Source of the DNA: Hymenobacter nitidus
GTDB lineage: Bacteria; Bacteroidota; Bacteroidia; Cytophagales; Hymenobacteraceae
Direction of reading: 5' to 3'
DNA length: 64,000 nt
Assembly (NCBI RefSeq): GCF_020447315.1
Contig: NZ_JAJADQ010000005.1
Span: 124,001-188,000 of the forward strand
Shown here one piece after another: positions 7,856-18,801 of this stretch (positions are counted from its first letter, which is position 1; each line of letters begins with the position of its first letter). A program made the translations under genes and the position numbers. The notes under the pieces were generated by a model. It did not search any database and was not told the origin of the DNA. It was given only the letters and a program-made list of their open reading frames with translations.

Positions 7856-8310
7856 TGATGTCCGATATCAAGCAACAACTCTACACCCTCTGCGAGCAGT
7901 ACGCCCAGGACCGCCTCAACGCCTGCCTGGCCGCCATTCAGGCCGCCCAGGAATCGGCCAACAGTGAAACCAAGAGTAGCGCCGGCGACAAGTACGAAAC
8001 CGGCCGCGCCATGGCCCAGAACGAGCGGGACCGAAACCTGGTGCAGCTTCAGCAGGGCCGGCAGCTGCAGGGCGAGCTGCAGCGCATCGACCCCAGCAAG
8101 CCCTGCGACACGGTGCGGCCCGGCGCCTTGGTACGCACCAGCATGGGTTGGTTCTACATCAGCATCAGTGCCGGCAAGCTCCCGGTAGAGGGCACCGACT
8201 ACTTCGCCGTATCGGCGGCGGCTCCGGTAGCGGCGGCCCTCAGCGGCAAGCGGGTGGGGGAGGAGGCCGTGTTCAACGGCAAGAAGATTCGGATTGAGGA
8301 GGTGCTGTAG
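7855..8310 (+). CDS. GreA/GreB C-terminal-domain-like protein
   Basis: A 151-residue protein of a type common in Bacteroidota and sometimes misnamed 3-oxoacyl-ACP synthase. The N-terminal half is a charged helix with SETKSSAGDKYETGRAM; the C-terminal half (GALVRTSMGWFYISISAG ... AAALSGKRVGEEAVFNGKKI) resembles the FKBP-like C-terminal domain of GreA/GreB. The Gre N-terminal coiled coil with its acidic tip is not recognisable, so cleavage-factor activity is doubtful; binding RNA polymerase is possible. ATG 7855 overlaps the stop of the SUKH gene; a second ATG at 7858 is equally possible. Confidence 0.7.
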   Translation: MMSDIKQQLYTLCEQYAQDRLNACLAAIQAAQESANSETKSSAGDKYETGRAMAQNERDRNLVQLQQGRQLQGELQRIDPSKPCDTVRPGALVRTSMGWFYISISAGKLPVEGTDYFAVSAAAPVAAALSGKRVGEEAVFNGKKIRIEEVL

Positions 8311-8332
8311 GGCAAGTAGGCCATTTAAAAAT

Positions 8333-8428
8333 GAACGTCATGCTGAGCTTGCCGAAGCATCTCTCCCGCAGCAGTAAATGCTTTTACTAGTGCAGTAGAG
8401 ATGCTTCGGCAAGCTCAGCATGACGTTC
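8333..8428. repeat. Large inverted repeat, GTCATGCT family, copy B
   Basis: Two perfect 32-bp arms (8333-8364 and 8397-8428) flank a 32-base loop that holds a smaller AGTAAA/TTTACT stem. The outer ends read GAACGTCATGCT and AGCATGACGTTC, as in copies A and C. No open frame lies inside. This looks like a REP- or MITE-like element between two convergent genes. Confidence 0.85.
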
Positions 8429-8531
8429 TTTATTCTGAGAATAAAATAGCAACGTCAGTAAGCGGAATGCTTCGCTCAGATGACTTATTAGTTTAGCAGC
8501 ACTTCTATCTGAAGTTCGCCGGATATGTAGC

Positions 8532-9017
8532 CTACAACTTCGGCAGCAGCCCAGAAATACCTTTGATGTTGAGCCGCACGAAGTTCTTGACCCGCTCAAA
8601 CTTGGCCGTGGTTTCTTCCAATTCCTCGTCTTTGTCGAGCTTGCTGGGGCGGTGGGTTTCCAATAAATCGAAGATGCTTTCGGCAATGTCGATGTAGCCC
8701 AGAATCATCAGCAGCAGGAGCTTCTTTTCGTCTTCCTGGTAGCTTTTGGTGCGCACGGCCTTCACCAGGCTGTCGAGCTGGTTGGTTTCGTCGATGAACA
8801 GGTCGCGCAGGTAGAGGCGCTGCTGCTGGTAGTCGGCCAACTGCTGGGGCTCGGTTTGGGCGGCCGAAAACGGGAAGGAAGTGGTGAAGGTGACGGCGGC
8901 GCGGAAGTCTTTTTCGGCGGTGTACACGGTTTCCAGGTGCTTTTGCAGGCTGGTCCAAAGGCCGTTGCGGGCTTTGTCGAAGGCGGAAGGGCTGGCGGCG
9001 GGCGTAGGGTCGGTCAT
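8532..9017 (-). CDS. Hypothetical cytoplasmic helical protein
   Basis: I do not recognise this 161-residue protein. It is predicted mostly helical and rich in charged residues (KDEELEETTAKFERVKNFVR), with one hydrophobic patch KKLLLLMILGYIDIAESIFDLLE that reads as a buried helix more than a membrane segment. There is no signal peptide. A -7-like TACTTTTG lies on its strand at 9045-9038, 20 bp ahead of the start. It is divergent from dxr. Confidence 0.6.
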   Translation of the reverse strand: MTDPTPAASPSAFDKARNGLWTSLQKHLETVYTAEKDFRAAVTFTTSFPFSAAQTEPQQLADYQQQRLYLRDLFIDETNQLDSLVKAVRTKSYQEDEKKLLLLMILGYIDIAESIFDLLETHRPSKLDKDEELEETTAKFERVKNFVRLNIKGISGLLPKL

Positions 9018-9099
9018 GAGTAGGCTGAATGCAGAAGCAAAAGTACGCGGTTCTGGTGCTTGCCGCCGACGCCCGGTGTCAGGAACTGAAAGTTCGGCT

Positions 9100-9107
9100 T
9101 ACTTTTG
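9100..9107 (+). promoter_or_regulatory. Candidate -7 element of dxr
   Basis: TACTTTTG matches the Bacteroidota -7 consensus TAnnTTTG and lies 40 bp before the dxr ATG. No TTG is visible 19-21 bp upstream, so the call rests on the -7 element alone. Confidence 0.35.
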
Positions 9108-9147
9108 CCAGCGGCAACCCCACCGTGCCCGTAGCTGTACCTGTCCC

Positions 9148-10314
9148 ATGTCCTCTCTTCTCAAACGCGTCACCCTGCTGGGCTCTACCGGCTCCATCGG
9201 CACCCAGGCCCTCGACGTTATCCGGGCCCACACCGGCCGCTTTCAGGTGGCGGCGCTGTCGGCCCATTCCAATGCTGATTTGCTGATTGCGCAGGCCCGC
9301 GAATTTCGGCCCGCCGTTGTCGTCATCGGGGATGAGCGCCAGTACGAAACGGTGAAAACGGCCCTGGCCGGGCAGCCTACTGAAGTGCTGGCCGGCCCCG
9401 CCGCCCTGACCGAAGTAGCCGGCCGCCCCGACACTGACATCGTGCTGACGGCCATGGTCGGCTATTCGGGCCTGCTGCCCACGGTGGCTGCCATCCGGGC
9501 CGGCAAAGACATTGCCCTGGCCAACAAGGAAACCTTGGTGGTAGCCGGGCAGCTGATTACGCGCCTGGTAAAAGAGCACGGCGTGGGCCTTTACCCCGTC
9601 GATTCGGAGCACTCGGCCATTTTTCAGTGCCTGGTCGGGGAGGAGCGCAACCCGATTGAGAAAATCATCCTGACGGCTTCCGGCGGCCCGTTTCGGGGGC
9701 GCACGGCCGAGCAGTTGGCCTCCGTCACCAAAGCCCAGGCCCTGAAGCACCCCAACTGGGACATGGGCGCCAAAATCACCATCGATTCGGCTTCGCTCAT
9801 GAACAAGGGGCTCGAAGTCATTGAGGCCAAGTGGCTGTTTGGGCTCACCAACGACCAGATCGACGTGGTGGTGCACCCGCAGAGCATTATTCACTCCCTC
9901 GTGCAGTTTCAGGACGGCTCGTTGAAAGCCCAACTGGGCTTGCCCGACATGAAGCTGCCTATTCAGTACGCCCTGGGCTACCCCGAGCGGCTGCCGTCCG
10001 ATTTCCCACGCTTTTCCTTCCTCGATTACCCCCAGCTCACCTTCGAGCAGCCCGACCGTGCCACCTTCCGCAACCTGCCCCTGGCCTTCGAGGCCATGCG
10101 CCAGGGCGGCAACGCACCCTGCGTGCTGAATGCAGCCAACGAAATTGCCGTAGCGGCTTTCCTGCGCGACGAAATCGGGTTCCTGCAAATGCCGAGCTTA
10201 GTGGAAAGCTGCCTGACGAAGGTTTCGTACCTTGCCGAACCGTCGCTGGACGACTACGTGCAGACCGACCAGGAAACGCGCCGCGTGGCGCACGAACTGG
10301 TTGGCCGGCTGTAA
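9148..10314 (+). CDS. dxr: 1-deoxy-D-xylulose 5-phosphate reductoisomerase
   Basis: A 388-residue enzyme of the MEP isoprenoid pathway that converts DXP to MEP with NADPH. The NADPH-binding motif LLGSTGSIG is at the N-terminus; NKETLVVAG, the metal/substrate motif PVDSEHSAIFQ, TASGGPFRG, HPNWDMGAKITIDSASLMNKGLE (read as consecutive family blocks) and ALGYPERLP all follow in order. The frame is open far upstream, but ATG 9148 is the start that gives the family N-terminus. rseP follows 90 bp downstream on the same strand, a pairing common in bacteria. Confidence 0.97.
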   Translation: MSSLLKRVTLLGSTGSIGTQALDVIRAHTGRFQVAALSAHSNADLLIAQAREFRPAVVVIGDERQYETVKTALAGQPTEVLAGPAALTEVAGRPDTDIVLTAMVGYSGLLPTVAAIRAGKDIALANKETLVVAGQLITRLVKEHGVGLYPVDSEHSAIFQCLVGEERNPIEKIILTASGGPFRGRTAEQLASVTKAQALKHPNWDMGAKITIDSASLMNKGLEVIEAKWLFGLTNDQIDVVVHPQSIIHSLVQFQDGSLKAQLGLPDMKLPIQYALGYPERLPSDFPRFSFLDYPQLTFEQPDRATFRNLPLAFEAMRQGGNAPCVLNAANEIAVAAFLRDEIGFLQMPSLVESCLTKVSYLAEPSLDDYVQTDQETRRVAHELVGRL

Positions 10315-10404
10315 GTGTTGTCAAACAAAATGCCGCTTCGCCGGTGCTATGACAGCTGACGCCAGCTCCGTAATTTCCCCTTCTACCCAATACCAAGTTT
10401 CGCT

Positions 10405-11745
10405 TTGGAAGTATTAATCATGGCCAGCCAGATGTTGCTGGGCCTTTCTATTCTGGTGGGTTTGCACGAGTTCGGGCACTTTGCCGCCGCCAAGTACTTC
10501 AAGATTCGCGTCGATAAGTTTTACATCTTCTTCGACTTCCTGTTTCCGATGCCGGGCGTGATGAACTTCGCCCTGTTTAAGAAAAAAATCGGGGAGACGG
10601 AGTACGGCCTGGGCTGGTTCCCGCTGGGCGGCTACGTGGCTATTCACGGCATGATCGACGAGACGCAGGATGCCGAAAGCCTCGCGGCCGAACCCCAGCC
10701 CAACGAGTTTCGCTCGAAGCCAGCCTGGCAGCGCCTGATTGTGATGCTGGGCGGCATTATCATGAACGTTATTACCGGTATTGTCATTTTCTCGGCCCTC
10801 ACGTTCAGCTACGGCGAGAAATACCTGCCCGCCTCGGAAGTGCGCTACGGTATCGTGCCCAACAAGCTGGGCGAGGAAATGGGCTTCCGCACCGGCGACA
10901 AAATCGTCAAAATCAACGGCCGCCCCTTCACCGAGTTCGACGAAGTGTATAGCAGCGACGTGATGCTGGGCTCCAGCAGCTACTACACTGTAGACCGCAA
11001 CGGGCAGCTGCTGGATATTCCGATTCCGGCCGGCTTTATGGACCGGCTCTCCGAAAAGGACCAGACGCCCTTCGTGCTGCCCCTGAACCCGTTTGTGGTA
11101 GACCAGGTGGTATCGGGTAGCGGCGCGGCCAAAGGCGGCCTGCAGCCCAACGACCAGGTGACCCACGTAGCCGGTACACGCACCCAGTTTTTCCCCGAGC
11201 TGCAGACGGCCCTGAAAGCCAATGCCGGCAAAACCGTACCCGTGCAGGTGCTGCGCAACGACCAGCCACTCACTCTGCAGATTGCCGTGGATGAGGAAGG
11301 CCACATTGGCTTTATGCCCAAGTCGCTGCTGAAAGAAGCCACCCGCACCTACGGCTTGGCCGCTTCGGTGCCGGTAGGGGCCAAGAAAGCCTTTGGCGTG
11401 GTCACTACGCAGATGAAGGCCTTTGGCCAGATTCTCAGCGGTAAGGCGTCGTTCAGCAAGTCGATGGGCGGCCCGGTCGAAATTGCCCAGCAGTATGGCG
11501 GGCAGTGGGACTGGCTGCGTTTCTGGACCCTGACCGGCATGTTGTCGATGGTGCTGGCCTTTATGAACCTGCTGCCCATCCCGGCCCTCGACGGCGGCCA
11601 CGTCGTGTTCCTGCTCTACGAAATGATTGCGGGCCGTAAGCCTTCTGACAGCTTCATGGAAAACGCCCAGAAAGTGGGTATGGTCCTGATTCTGGGCTTG
11701 ATGGGCTACGTGCTGATCATTAAGCAGGTGCTCAAGCTGTTTTAG
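10405..11745 (+). CDS. rseP: RIP metalloprotease RseP (M50, site-2 protease)
   Basis: A 446-residue intramembrane zinc protease that cleaves anti-sigma factors or remnant signal peptides in the inner membrane. The zinc site HEFGH is at residues 21-25; the third ligand region NLLPIPALDGGHVVF is near 387; a PDZ-like region covers about 210-290 (SGSGAAKGGLQPNDQVTHV). Membrane helices flank both catalytic motifs. I keep the TTG start at 10405 because MEVLIMASQMLLGLS resembles family N-termini; ATG 10420 is the alternative. A terminator lies 28 bp after the stop. No anti-sigma gene is adjacent. Confidence 0.93.
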   Translation: MEVLIMASQMLLGLSILVGLHEFGHFAAAKYFKIRVDKFYIFFDFLFPMPGVMNFALFKKKIGETEYGLGWFPLGGYVAIHGMIDETQDAESLAAEPQPNEFRSKPAWQRLIVMLGGIIMNVITGIVIFSALTFSYGEKYLPASEVRYGIVPNKLGEEMGFRTGDKIVKINGRPFTEFDEVYSSDVMLGSSSYYTVDRNGQLLDIPIPAGFMDRLSEKDQTPFVLPLNPFVVDQVVSGSGAAKGGLQPNDQVTHVAGTRTQFFPELQTALKANAGKTVPVQVLRNDQPLTLQIAVDEEGHIGFMPKSLLKEATRTYGLAASVPVGAKKAFGVVTTQMKAFGQILSGKASFSKSMGGPVEIAQQYGGQWDWLRFWTLTGMLSMVLAFMNLLPIPALDGGHVVFLLYEMIAGRKPSDSFMENAQKVGMVLILGLMGYVLIIKQVLKLF

Positions 11746-11773
11746 CCGAGCCTGGTTTGGAATCTTTTTGCGT

Positions 11774-11806
11774 AAAGCCGTGCTCCTGCAAAGTGGCACG
11801 GCTTTT
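11774..11806 (+). terminator. Terminator after rseP
   Basis: AAAGCCGTGC pairs with GCACGGCTTTT around a 12-base loop, ending in a short T-run. It closes the dxr-rseP transcript. Confidence 0.75.
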
Positions 11807-11825
11807 CCTCTACCGGCCGTTCCTG

Positions 11826-12356
11826 ATGCGTAAACCGATGACCCGTTTTTCCCTGGTTCCCAGCCGCTGGTGGCTGCTGGCTGCCCTGCTGGTGCTGCTG
11901 CGCCTGCCCGCCGTGGCCCACGCCTACCACGCCAGCATTATGGAAGTGCGCTACAACGCGCAGAAGCAGCAGCTGGAAGTAGCCCTGAAAGTCTTCACCG
12001 ACGACTTCGAAAAGGCGTTGTCCGTGGGCCAGCCCCGCGCTATCAGCTTCGACCAGACGCCGCGGCCCCAGGTGACGCAGCTCACAGCGGAGCTGCTGCG
12101 CAAGTCCCTGGCCTTTGGCACCAGGCCCGGCGAAACCTTGCCGCTCCAACTTATCGGCTTCGAAAAAGACCATGAAGCGCACTGGCTGTACCTGGCCGTG
12201 AAATTGCCCCGGCCCACCAGCAGCCTCGTGCTCCGCCATAAGCTGCTGGTCGATACCTTCGCCGACCAGATGAACATTGTAAATCTCGATGCCGGTGGCA
12301 AAAAGCAAAGCGCCCTGTTCCGGGAAGGCAACGAGGAGCAGAAACTGGCGTGGTAG
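11826..12356 (+). CDS. DUF6702-like secreted protein
   Basis: A 176-residue protein with a Sec signal (WWLLAALLVLLRLPAVAHA) and mature start near YHASIMEVRYN, the opening motif I associate with DUF6702. The rest, with LEVALKVFTDDFEKALS and a hydrophobic strand LYLAVKL, fits a small beta-rich periplasmic domain. I use the ATG at 11826 (MRKPMTRF), just after the rseP terminator; an upstream in-frame start at 11757 would run through that terminator. Function unknown. Confidence 0.65.
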   Translation: MRKPMTRFSLVPSRWWLLAALLVLLRLPAVAHAYHASIMEVRYNAQKQQLEVALKVFTDDFEKALSVGQPRAISFDQTPRPQVTQLTAELLRKSLAFGTRPGETLPLQLIGFEKDHEAHWLYLAVKLPRPTSSLVLRHKLLVDTFADQMNIVNLDAGGKKQSALFREGNEEQKLAW

Positions 12357-12472
12357 AAGGCTGGTACCTGCCTGGATGAAGAAGAGAATGTGCTGATGCG
12401 TCAAAGCCTATCGTGTCCTTGCCAGCAGTGCGCGGCTACTCGTCGGCTGATACGGGCATAGTGCTCCAAAGC

Positions 12473-12510
12473 AAAAAGCCCTCAATCGTTGCTACGGTTG
12501 GGGGCTTTTT
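12473..12510. terminator. Bidirectional terminator between the DUF6702-like and PorE-like genes
   Basis: AAAAAGCCCTCAA (12473-12485) pairs with the later TTGGGGGCTTTTT (one mismatch), with T-runs on both strands. It lies between convergent genes and can end both transcripts. Confidence 0.75.
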
Positions 12511-12598
12511 GATAAAAGGTTATTTCATACTGCGTAGCGGACGGATGGCTTCGCGCTGCTCGCCAGGACGCGTGGTGTAGTCCATCAGCTTCTCCAAC

Positions 12599-14626
12599 TT
12601 ACTTCCAGTCCAGGGTGCCATCGACTGGCTTCTTGTCGTCGCCGGGCTTGGGCTTGTCCTCGTCGGGCCGGATCAGGCGGAACTCTACGCGGCGGTTGAT
12701 GCGGGCGTCTTCCTCGGTTACTTCCTCTTTCAGCGGCTGGGTGCTGCCGTAGCCCATGCTTTCGATGCGGTTGGGCTTGAGCTTGCCTTTCGTTTCGATG
12801 TAGCGCCGGATGGCCTCGGCGCGGTCTTTCGAGAGGGTTTCGTTGAAATCCGGGTCACCCTTGGAGTCGGTGTGGCCCTTGATGCTGAGGCGGAAGGTAG
12901 GGTGGTCAACCATGAACAGGGCAATGCGGTCCAGAATCGGGTGCATAGCCGCCCGGATGTTGGCCTTGTCCTGGTCAAACTCGATGTTCTTGAAAATCAG
13001 CGGCAGCCGGTAGTCAATTGAGTTGGTCATGAGCTTCATCACCGTATCGCCTTTGAGCTCGAACTGCTTTTCCACCGTGAAATAATCCGGGCTCTGAATC
13101 AGCAGCACGTAGTGCGAGCCTTCAATCAAATCGAAGTCGAATGAGCCGTCGGGCCGCACGTATTTGCTGGCCACCTCAATGCCGTTGTCGGTATCAATCA
13201 CGCTCACAATACCATTAAGCGGCTTACTGCTGACGGAGTCCACCAGTGAACCTTCGATGTGCGTGGTAGCCAGCGGCTGGGCCTCCATGGGCAGCGGGAA
13301 GGAGTAGAGGTCCAGGTTTTTCAGGTCCTTGGCCTCCGAGCGGGCATAAAACAGGTTGGTCGATTCCGAGTCGATGGTGAAGTAATACTCCGAGCCCTTG
13401 CCATTTACCAGCGGCCCGATGTTGCGCGGCTCCTGCCAGCGGCCCCGCACCCGGTAGGTTTTGTAGATGTCGAAGTCGCCGTAGTTGAGCAGCTGCCCGC
13501 GCGAGCTGAAGTATAGCACGTTGTAGAGCGGGTGGTAGTAGGGGCTCACCTCACTTTCGCGGGTGTTCACCACCGGGCCCAGGTTCTGGGCTTTGGTCCA
13601 CTGGCCGGCCTTGTTTTTGGCCGTGTACCAGATATCCGAGAGGCCGAAGCCGCCGAGCCGGTCGGAGGCGAAGTAGAGCGTGTCCTCGTTGCGCGACAAC
13701 GTAGGCTGCGAGTCCCAGGCCGGCGAGTTGACTGTGCTGCCCAAACTCTTGGGCATGGTCCACTGGCCTTCCTTGAACGTGGAAACGTACAGGTCGCAGT
13801 TGCCGTGGCAGGTAGGACACTCGCAGCGGGCAAAATACAGCGTCTTGCCATCTTTGGTAATGCAGGCCGAGCCTTCGTTGTACTGCGAGTTTATCGGCTT
13901 GGGCAGCGGCTCGGCATCGGCCCACGACACGCCTTCCTTGTGGGAGGTGTACAGGTCCTCATCTACGGCGTCGGCTATGCCGCGGGTTTTGCGCTTGGAG
14001 GAGAATATCAGCTGGTCGGCGCCGGCGTTGAGCGTGGGGCCGTAGTCTTCCACCTTGGAGTTGATGGCGTCGCCCATGCTCGTGTACACGCCCTTGGGCG
14101 GGTGAAACGTGGCAATGCTCTTGCGGTACTCCACGATGTCGTAGTACACCTTGAGAGGCACGTAAAGGTCGGCCTCCTTCTGCTCCAGCGAGTCGTAGTA
14201 CAGCTGGATTTTCTTCACGTCCTGGCGGTGGTGCTTCAGGGCCAGGCGGTAGTAGGCTTTGGCTTTTTCCTCGTTGCCGGCCTTCTCCCAGAGCTGGGCC
14301 AGGCGCCAGAGCAAGGGCGTATCCTTGTAGAAGTTCTGGATGCCGAACAGCGATACATAGGCTTCGAGCAGGCTGCGGGCCTGGTTGTAGTTGCGGCGCT
14401 TTTCGGCCTTCTGAATGGCTTTCAGCGCCTTTTTATCGTGGAAATATGCCAGCTTGTTGACGTTGATAAAGTCGGGGGTACCGTCGGGGCGCACCCGCAG
14501 TTGGCGCGTCACTTTGCCCGTGAGCTTACGGGTGGGCGGCGGCGTGTTTTTTTGTTGGCCCTGCCCGGTCCCGATAAGGGTAAGAAAGAGCAAAAGGGTG
14601 AGAAGCGGGCGTAGAGAGCGGAGCAT
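12599..14626 (-). CDS. PorE-like TPR/beta-propeller/CRD/OmpA protein
   Basis: A 675-residue exported protein with the same domain order as PorE of the type IX secretion system. After a signal peptide (residues 1-23) come TPR-like helices (about 60-150), PD40/WD40-type blades (about 195-440, e.g. LYFARCECPTCHGNCDLYVS, DTLYFASDRLGGFGLSDIW), a carboxypeptidase-regulatory-like domain (IEGSLVDSVSSKPLNG, about 450-520), and an OmpA peptidoglycan-binding domain (IEFDQDKANIR, GHTDSKGD, NRRVEF; about 545-650). No lipobox is seen, unlike P. gingivalis PorE, so it may be a soluble periplasmic or paralogous form. Start ATG at 14626. It probably links outer-membrane machinery to the cell wall. Confidence 0.85.
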   Translation of the reverse strand: MLRSLRPLLTLLLFLTLIGTGQGQQKNTPPPTRKLTGKVTRQLRVRPDGTPDFINVNKLAYFHDKKALKAIQKAEKRRNYNQARSLLEAYVSLFGIQNFYKDTPLLWRLAQLWEKAGNEEKAKAYYRLALKHHRQDVKKIQLYYDSLEQKEADLYVPLKVYYDIVEYRKSIATFHPPKGVYTSMGDAINSKVEDYGPTLNAGADQLIFSSKRKTRGIADAVDEDLYTSHKEGVSWADAEPLPKPINSQYNEGSACITKDGKTLYFARCECPTCHGNCDLYVSTFKEGQWTMPKSLGSTVNSPAWDSQPTLSRNEDTLYFASDRLGGFGLSDIWYTAKNKAGQWTKAQNLGPVVNTRESEVSPYYHPLYNVLYFSSRGQLLNYGDFDIYKTYRVRGRWQEPRNIGPLVNGKGSEYYFTIDSESTNLFYARSEAKDLKNLDLYSFPLPMEAQPLATTHIEGSLVDSVSSKPLNGIVSVIDTDNGIEVASKYVRPDGSFDFDLIEGSHYVLLIQSPDYFTVEKQFELKGDTVMKLMTNSIDYRLPLIFKNIEFDQDKANIRAAMHPILDRIALFMVDHPTFRLSIKGHTDSKGDPDFNETLSKDRAEAIRRYIETKGKLKPNRIESMGYGSTQPLKEEVTEEDARINRRVEFRLIRPDEDKPKPGDDKKPVDGTLDWK

Positions 14627-14672
14627 AAATCAATAAGGCACAATGGCCGGCCCAAACGGCGCGGCGGAAGAT

Positions 14673-14680
14673 CAAAAATA
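14673..14680 (-). promoter_or_regulatory. Candidate -7 element of the PorE-like gene
   Basis: On the minus strand TATTTTTG matches TAnnTTTG exactly and lies about 47 bp before the start codon. The -33 region has no clear TTG at 19-21 bp. Confidence 0.35.
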
Positions 14681-14895
14681 GGGAATTTCTCATCTACTCA
14701 GCACTGCCGAGTTGCTGCCGGACTGGCGGGTTGGTGTGCCGCCTTGGCGGGTTTCGGCCTCATGAATTACCTTTTTCGGCCCGTGGCATAGCACTTGACA
14801 AAGCCGTATATTCGGAAGCTCGCTCGCTTCGTCCTGCGTGTTGCCTGCTTTTGCTGTCATTCTGGCACCGCCCTCTACTTCCCGACCCTCGTTTT

Positions 14896-17397
<2,502 letters not shown>

Positions 17398-17431
17398 ACG
17401 GTAACTCTCCCCGCAAGAGGCTGCCGGACTA

Positions 17432-17468
17432 GTGGGAAGGTTGGGAGACTGTCTCCCGGCCTTCCCAC
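17432..17468 (+). terminator. Terminator after lon
   Basis: A nested hairpin: outer GTGGGAAGG/CCTTCCCAC and inner GGGAGAC/GTCTCCC with a one-base tip, followed by GATTGTTTT. The two stems are perfect. Confidence 0.75.
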
Positions 17469-17610
17469 GATTGTTTTAGGACCGATATTCAGCGTACCGG
17501 CCTGAAAACAATGGGGAGGAGGCCGTAGAACATCTTCCCTCGGTCGGGCAATAAAACGGGCCGGCCGTACGTCTTACCCAGGATGCTTCCCAATCAACTA
17601 TCTTAGAGGT

Positions 17611-18675
17611 ATGAATCGACTGCTACACCGTTCGGCTTTGGTGCGGATTACTGTATTAGGACTCGGCTGCTTGCTGGCCCGGCCCGCGGCAGCCCAGATT
17701 GGCGGTCAGCAGGCGTTTTCCTTCCTGAATCTGCCGCCCAGCGCCAAGCTGGCCGGCTTAGGCGGCGTGAACGTGTCGTCGCGCGACGCGGATGGTACGA
17801 TGCTGTACGGCAACCCGGCTTTGCTCAACAGTGAAATGGACGGGCGGCTGGCTTTGGGCTACGTCGACTTCCTGTCGGATATCAAGCAGAGCACCGCTTC
17901 CTACGTGTTCAATACCGAGCGTGCCGGCCGCTTCGGTATCGGCCTCACCTACCTGGATTACGGTAAGTTTGAGCAGTTCGACGCGGCCGGCAACAGCCAG
18001 GGGCAGTTTTCGGTCAGTGAGTATGCCCTAGGCGTCACGGATGCCTATACCAGCGGCAACTTCACCCTGGCCGGCACCCTGAAGCTGGCCGTATCCGGTA
18101 TTGCCGGCAACCATTCGGTGGCCACCTTGGCCGACGTTGGCGCCCTGTTCAAGCATCCGACCCAGGATTTCAACGTGGGCCTGGTGGTGCGCAACGCGGG
18201 CATTCAGCTCAAGCCCTACGCCGGTTCCGAGCGGGAGCCCATGCCGCTCGACGTGCAGATTGGCACTTCCTTTAAGCCCGAGCACATGCCGCTGCGCATT
18301 TCCATTTCGGCCCATCACCTGCAGCAACTCGACATCGTGTACCTCGACCCCAACATCCGCGGGCAGCTCGACGAGAATAACGAAGAAATAAAGCCGAAGA
18401 AAAGCCTCGGCGACAAAATTGCCCGGCATTTCGTGGTGGGCGGGGAGCTGATTCTGGGTAAAAACCTGAACATTCGCCTGGGCTACAACCACCTGCAGCG
18501 CCGCGAGCTGCGGCTCGAGAATTCCGCTGGCGGTGCCGGCATCAGCTTCGGCGCAATGCTGCGCATCAGCCAGTTCCAGCTCGACTATACGCGGGCCGGC
18601 TACCATGCTTCCGGGGCCGCCAACTACTTCACCGTGGCCCGCAACATCGATTCGCTGTTCAAGAAGAGCGAGTAG
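17611..18675 (+). CDS. porQ: Type IX secretion system protein PorQ
   Basis: A 354-residue outer-membrane beta-barrel protein. The signal peptide ends ARPAAAQ; the mature N-terminus shows the PorV/PorQ-like pattern FLNLPPSAKLAGLGGVNVS followed by GTMLYGNPALLNSEMDGRL. The C-terminus NYFTVARNIDSLF is aromatic-rich as in barrels. PorQ works with PorU, PorV and PorZ in the attachment complex that handles T9SS cargo at the surface. No other T9SS gene is adjacent, apart from the PorE-like gene about 3 kb away. Assignment by family resemblance. Confidence 0.88.
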   Translation: MNRLLHRSALVRITVLGLGCLLARPAAAQIGGQQAFSFLNLPPSAKLAGLGGVNVSSRDADGTMLYGNPALLNSEMDGRLALGYVDFLSDIKQSTASYVFNTERAGRFGIGLTYLDYGKFEQFDAAGNSQGQFSVSEYALGVTDAYTSGNFTLAGTLKLAVSGIAGNHSVATLADVGALFKHPTQDFNVGLVVRNAGIQLKPYAGSEREPMPLDVQIGTSFKPEHMPLRISISAHHLQQLDIVYLDPNIRGQLDENNEEIKPKKSLGDKIARHFVVGGELILGKNLNIRLGYNHLQRRELRLENSAGGAGISFGAMLRISQFQLDYTRAGYHASGAANYFTVARNIDSLFKKSE

Positions 18676-18801
18676 CGGATGCGCCTCTTCTGTCCCGGCT
18701 AACCATTCGGCTGCCGGGCCGGTTTTCTGCCAACCTTTAGCCGCAGTTCCTGGTAATGGGAGCTGCGCTACTTTTTTACTAGCCTGCCATTCTCTCCACC
18801 T

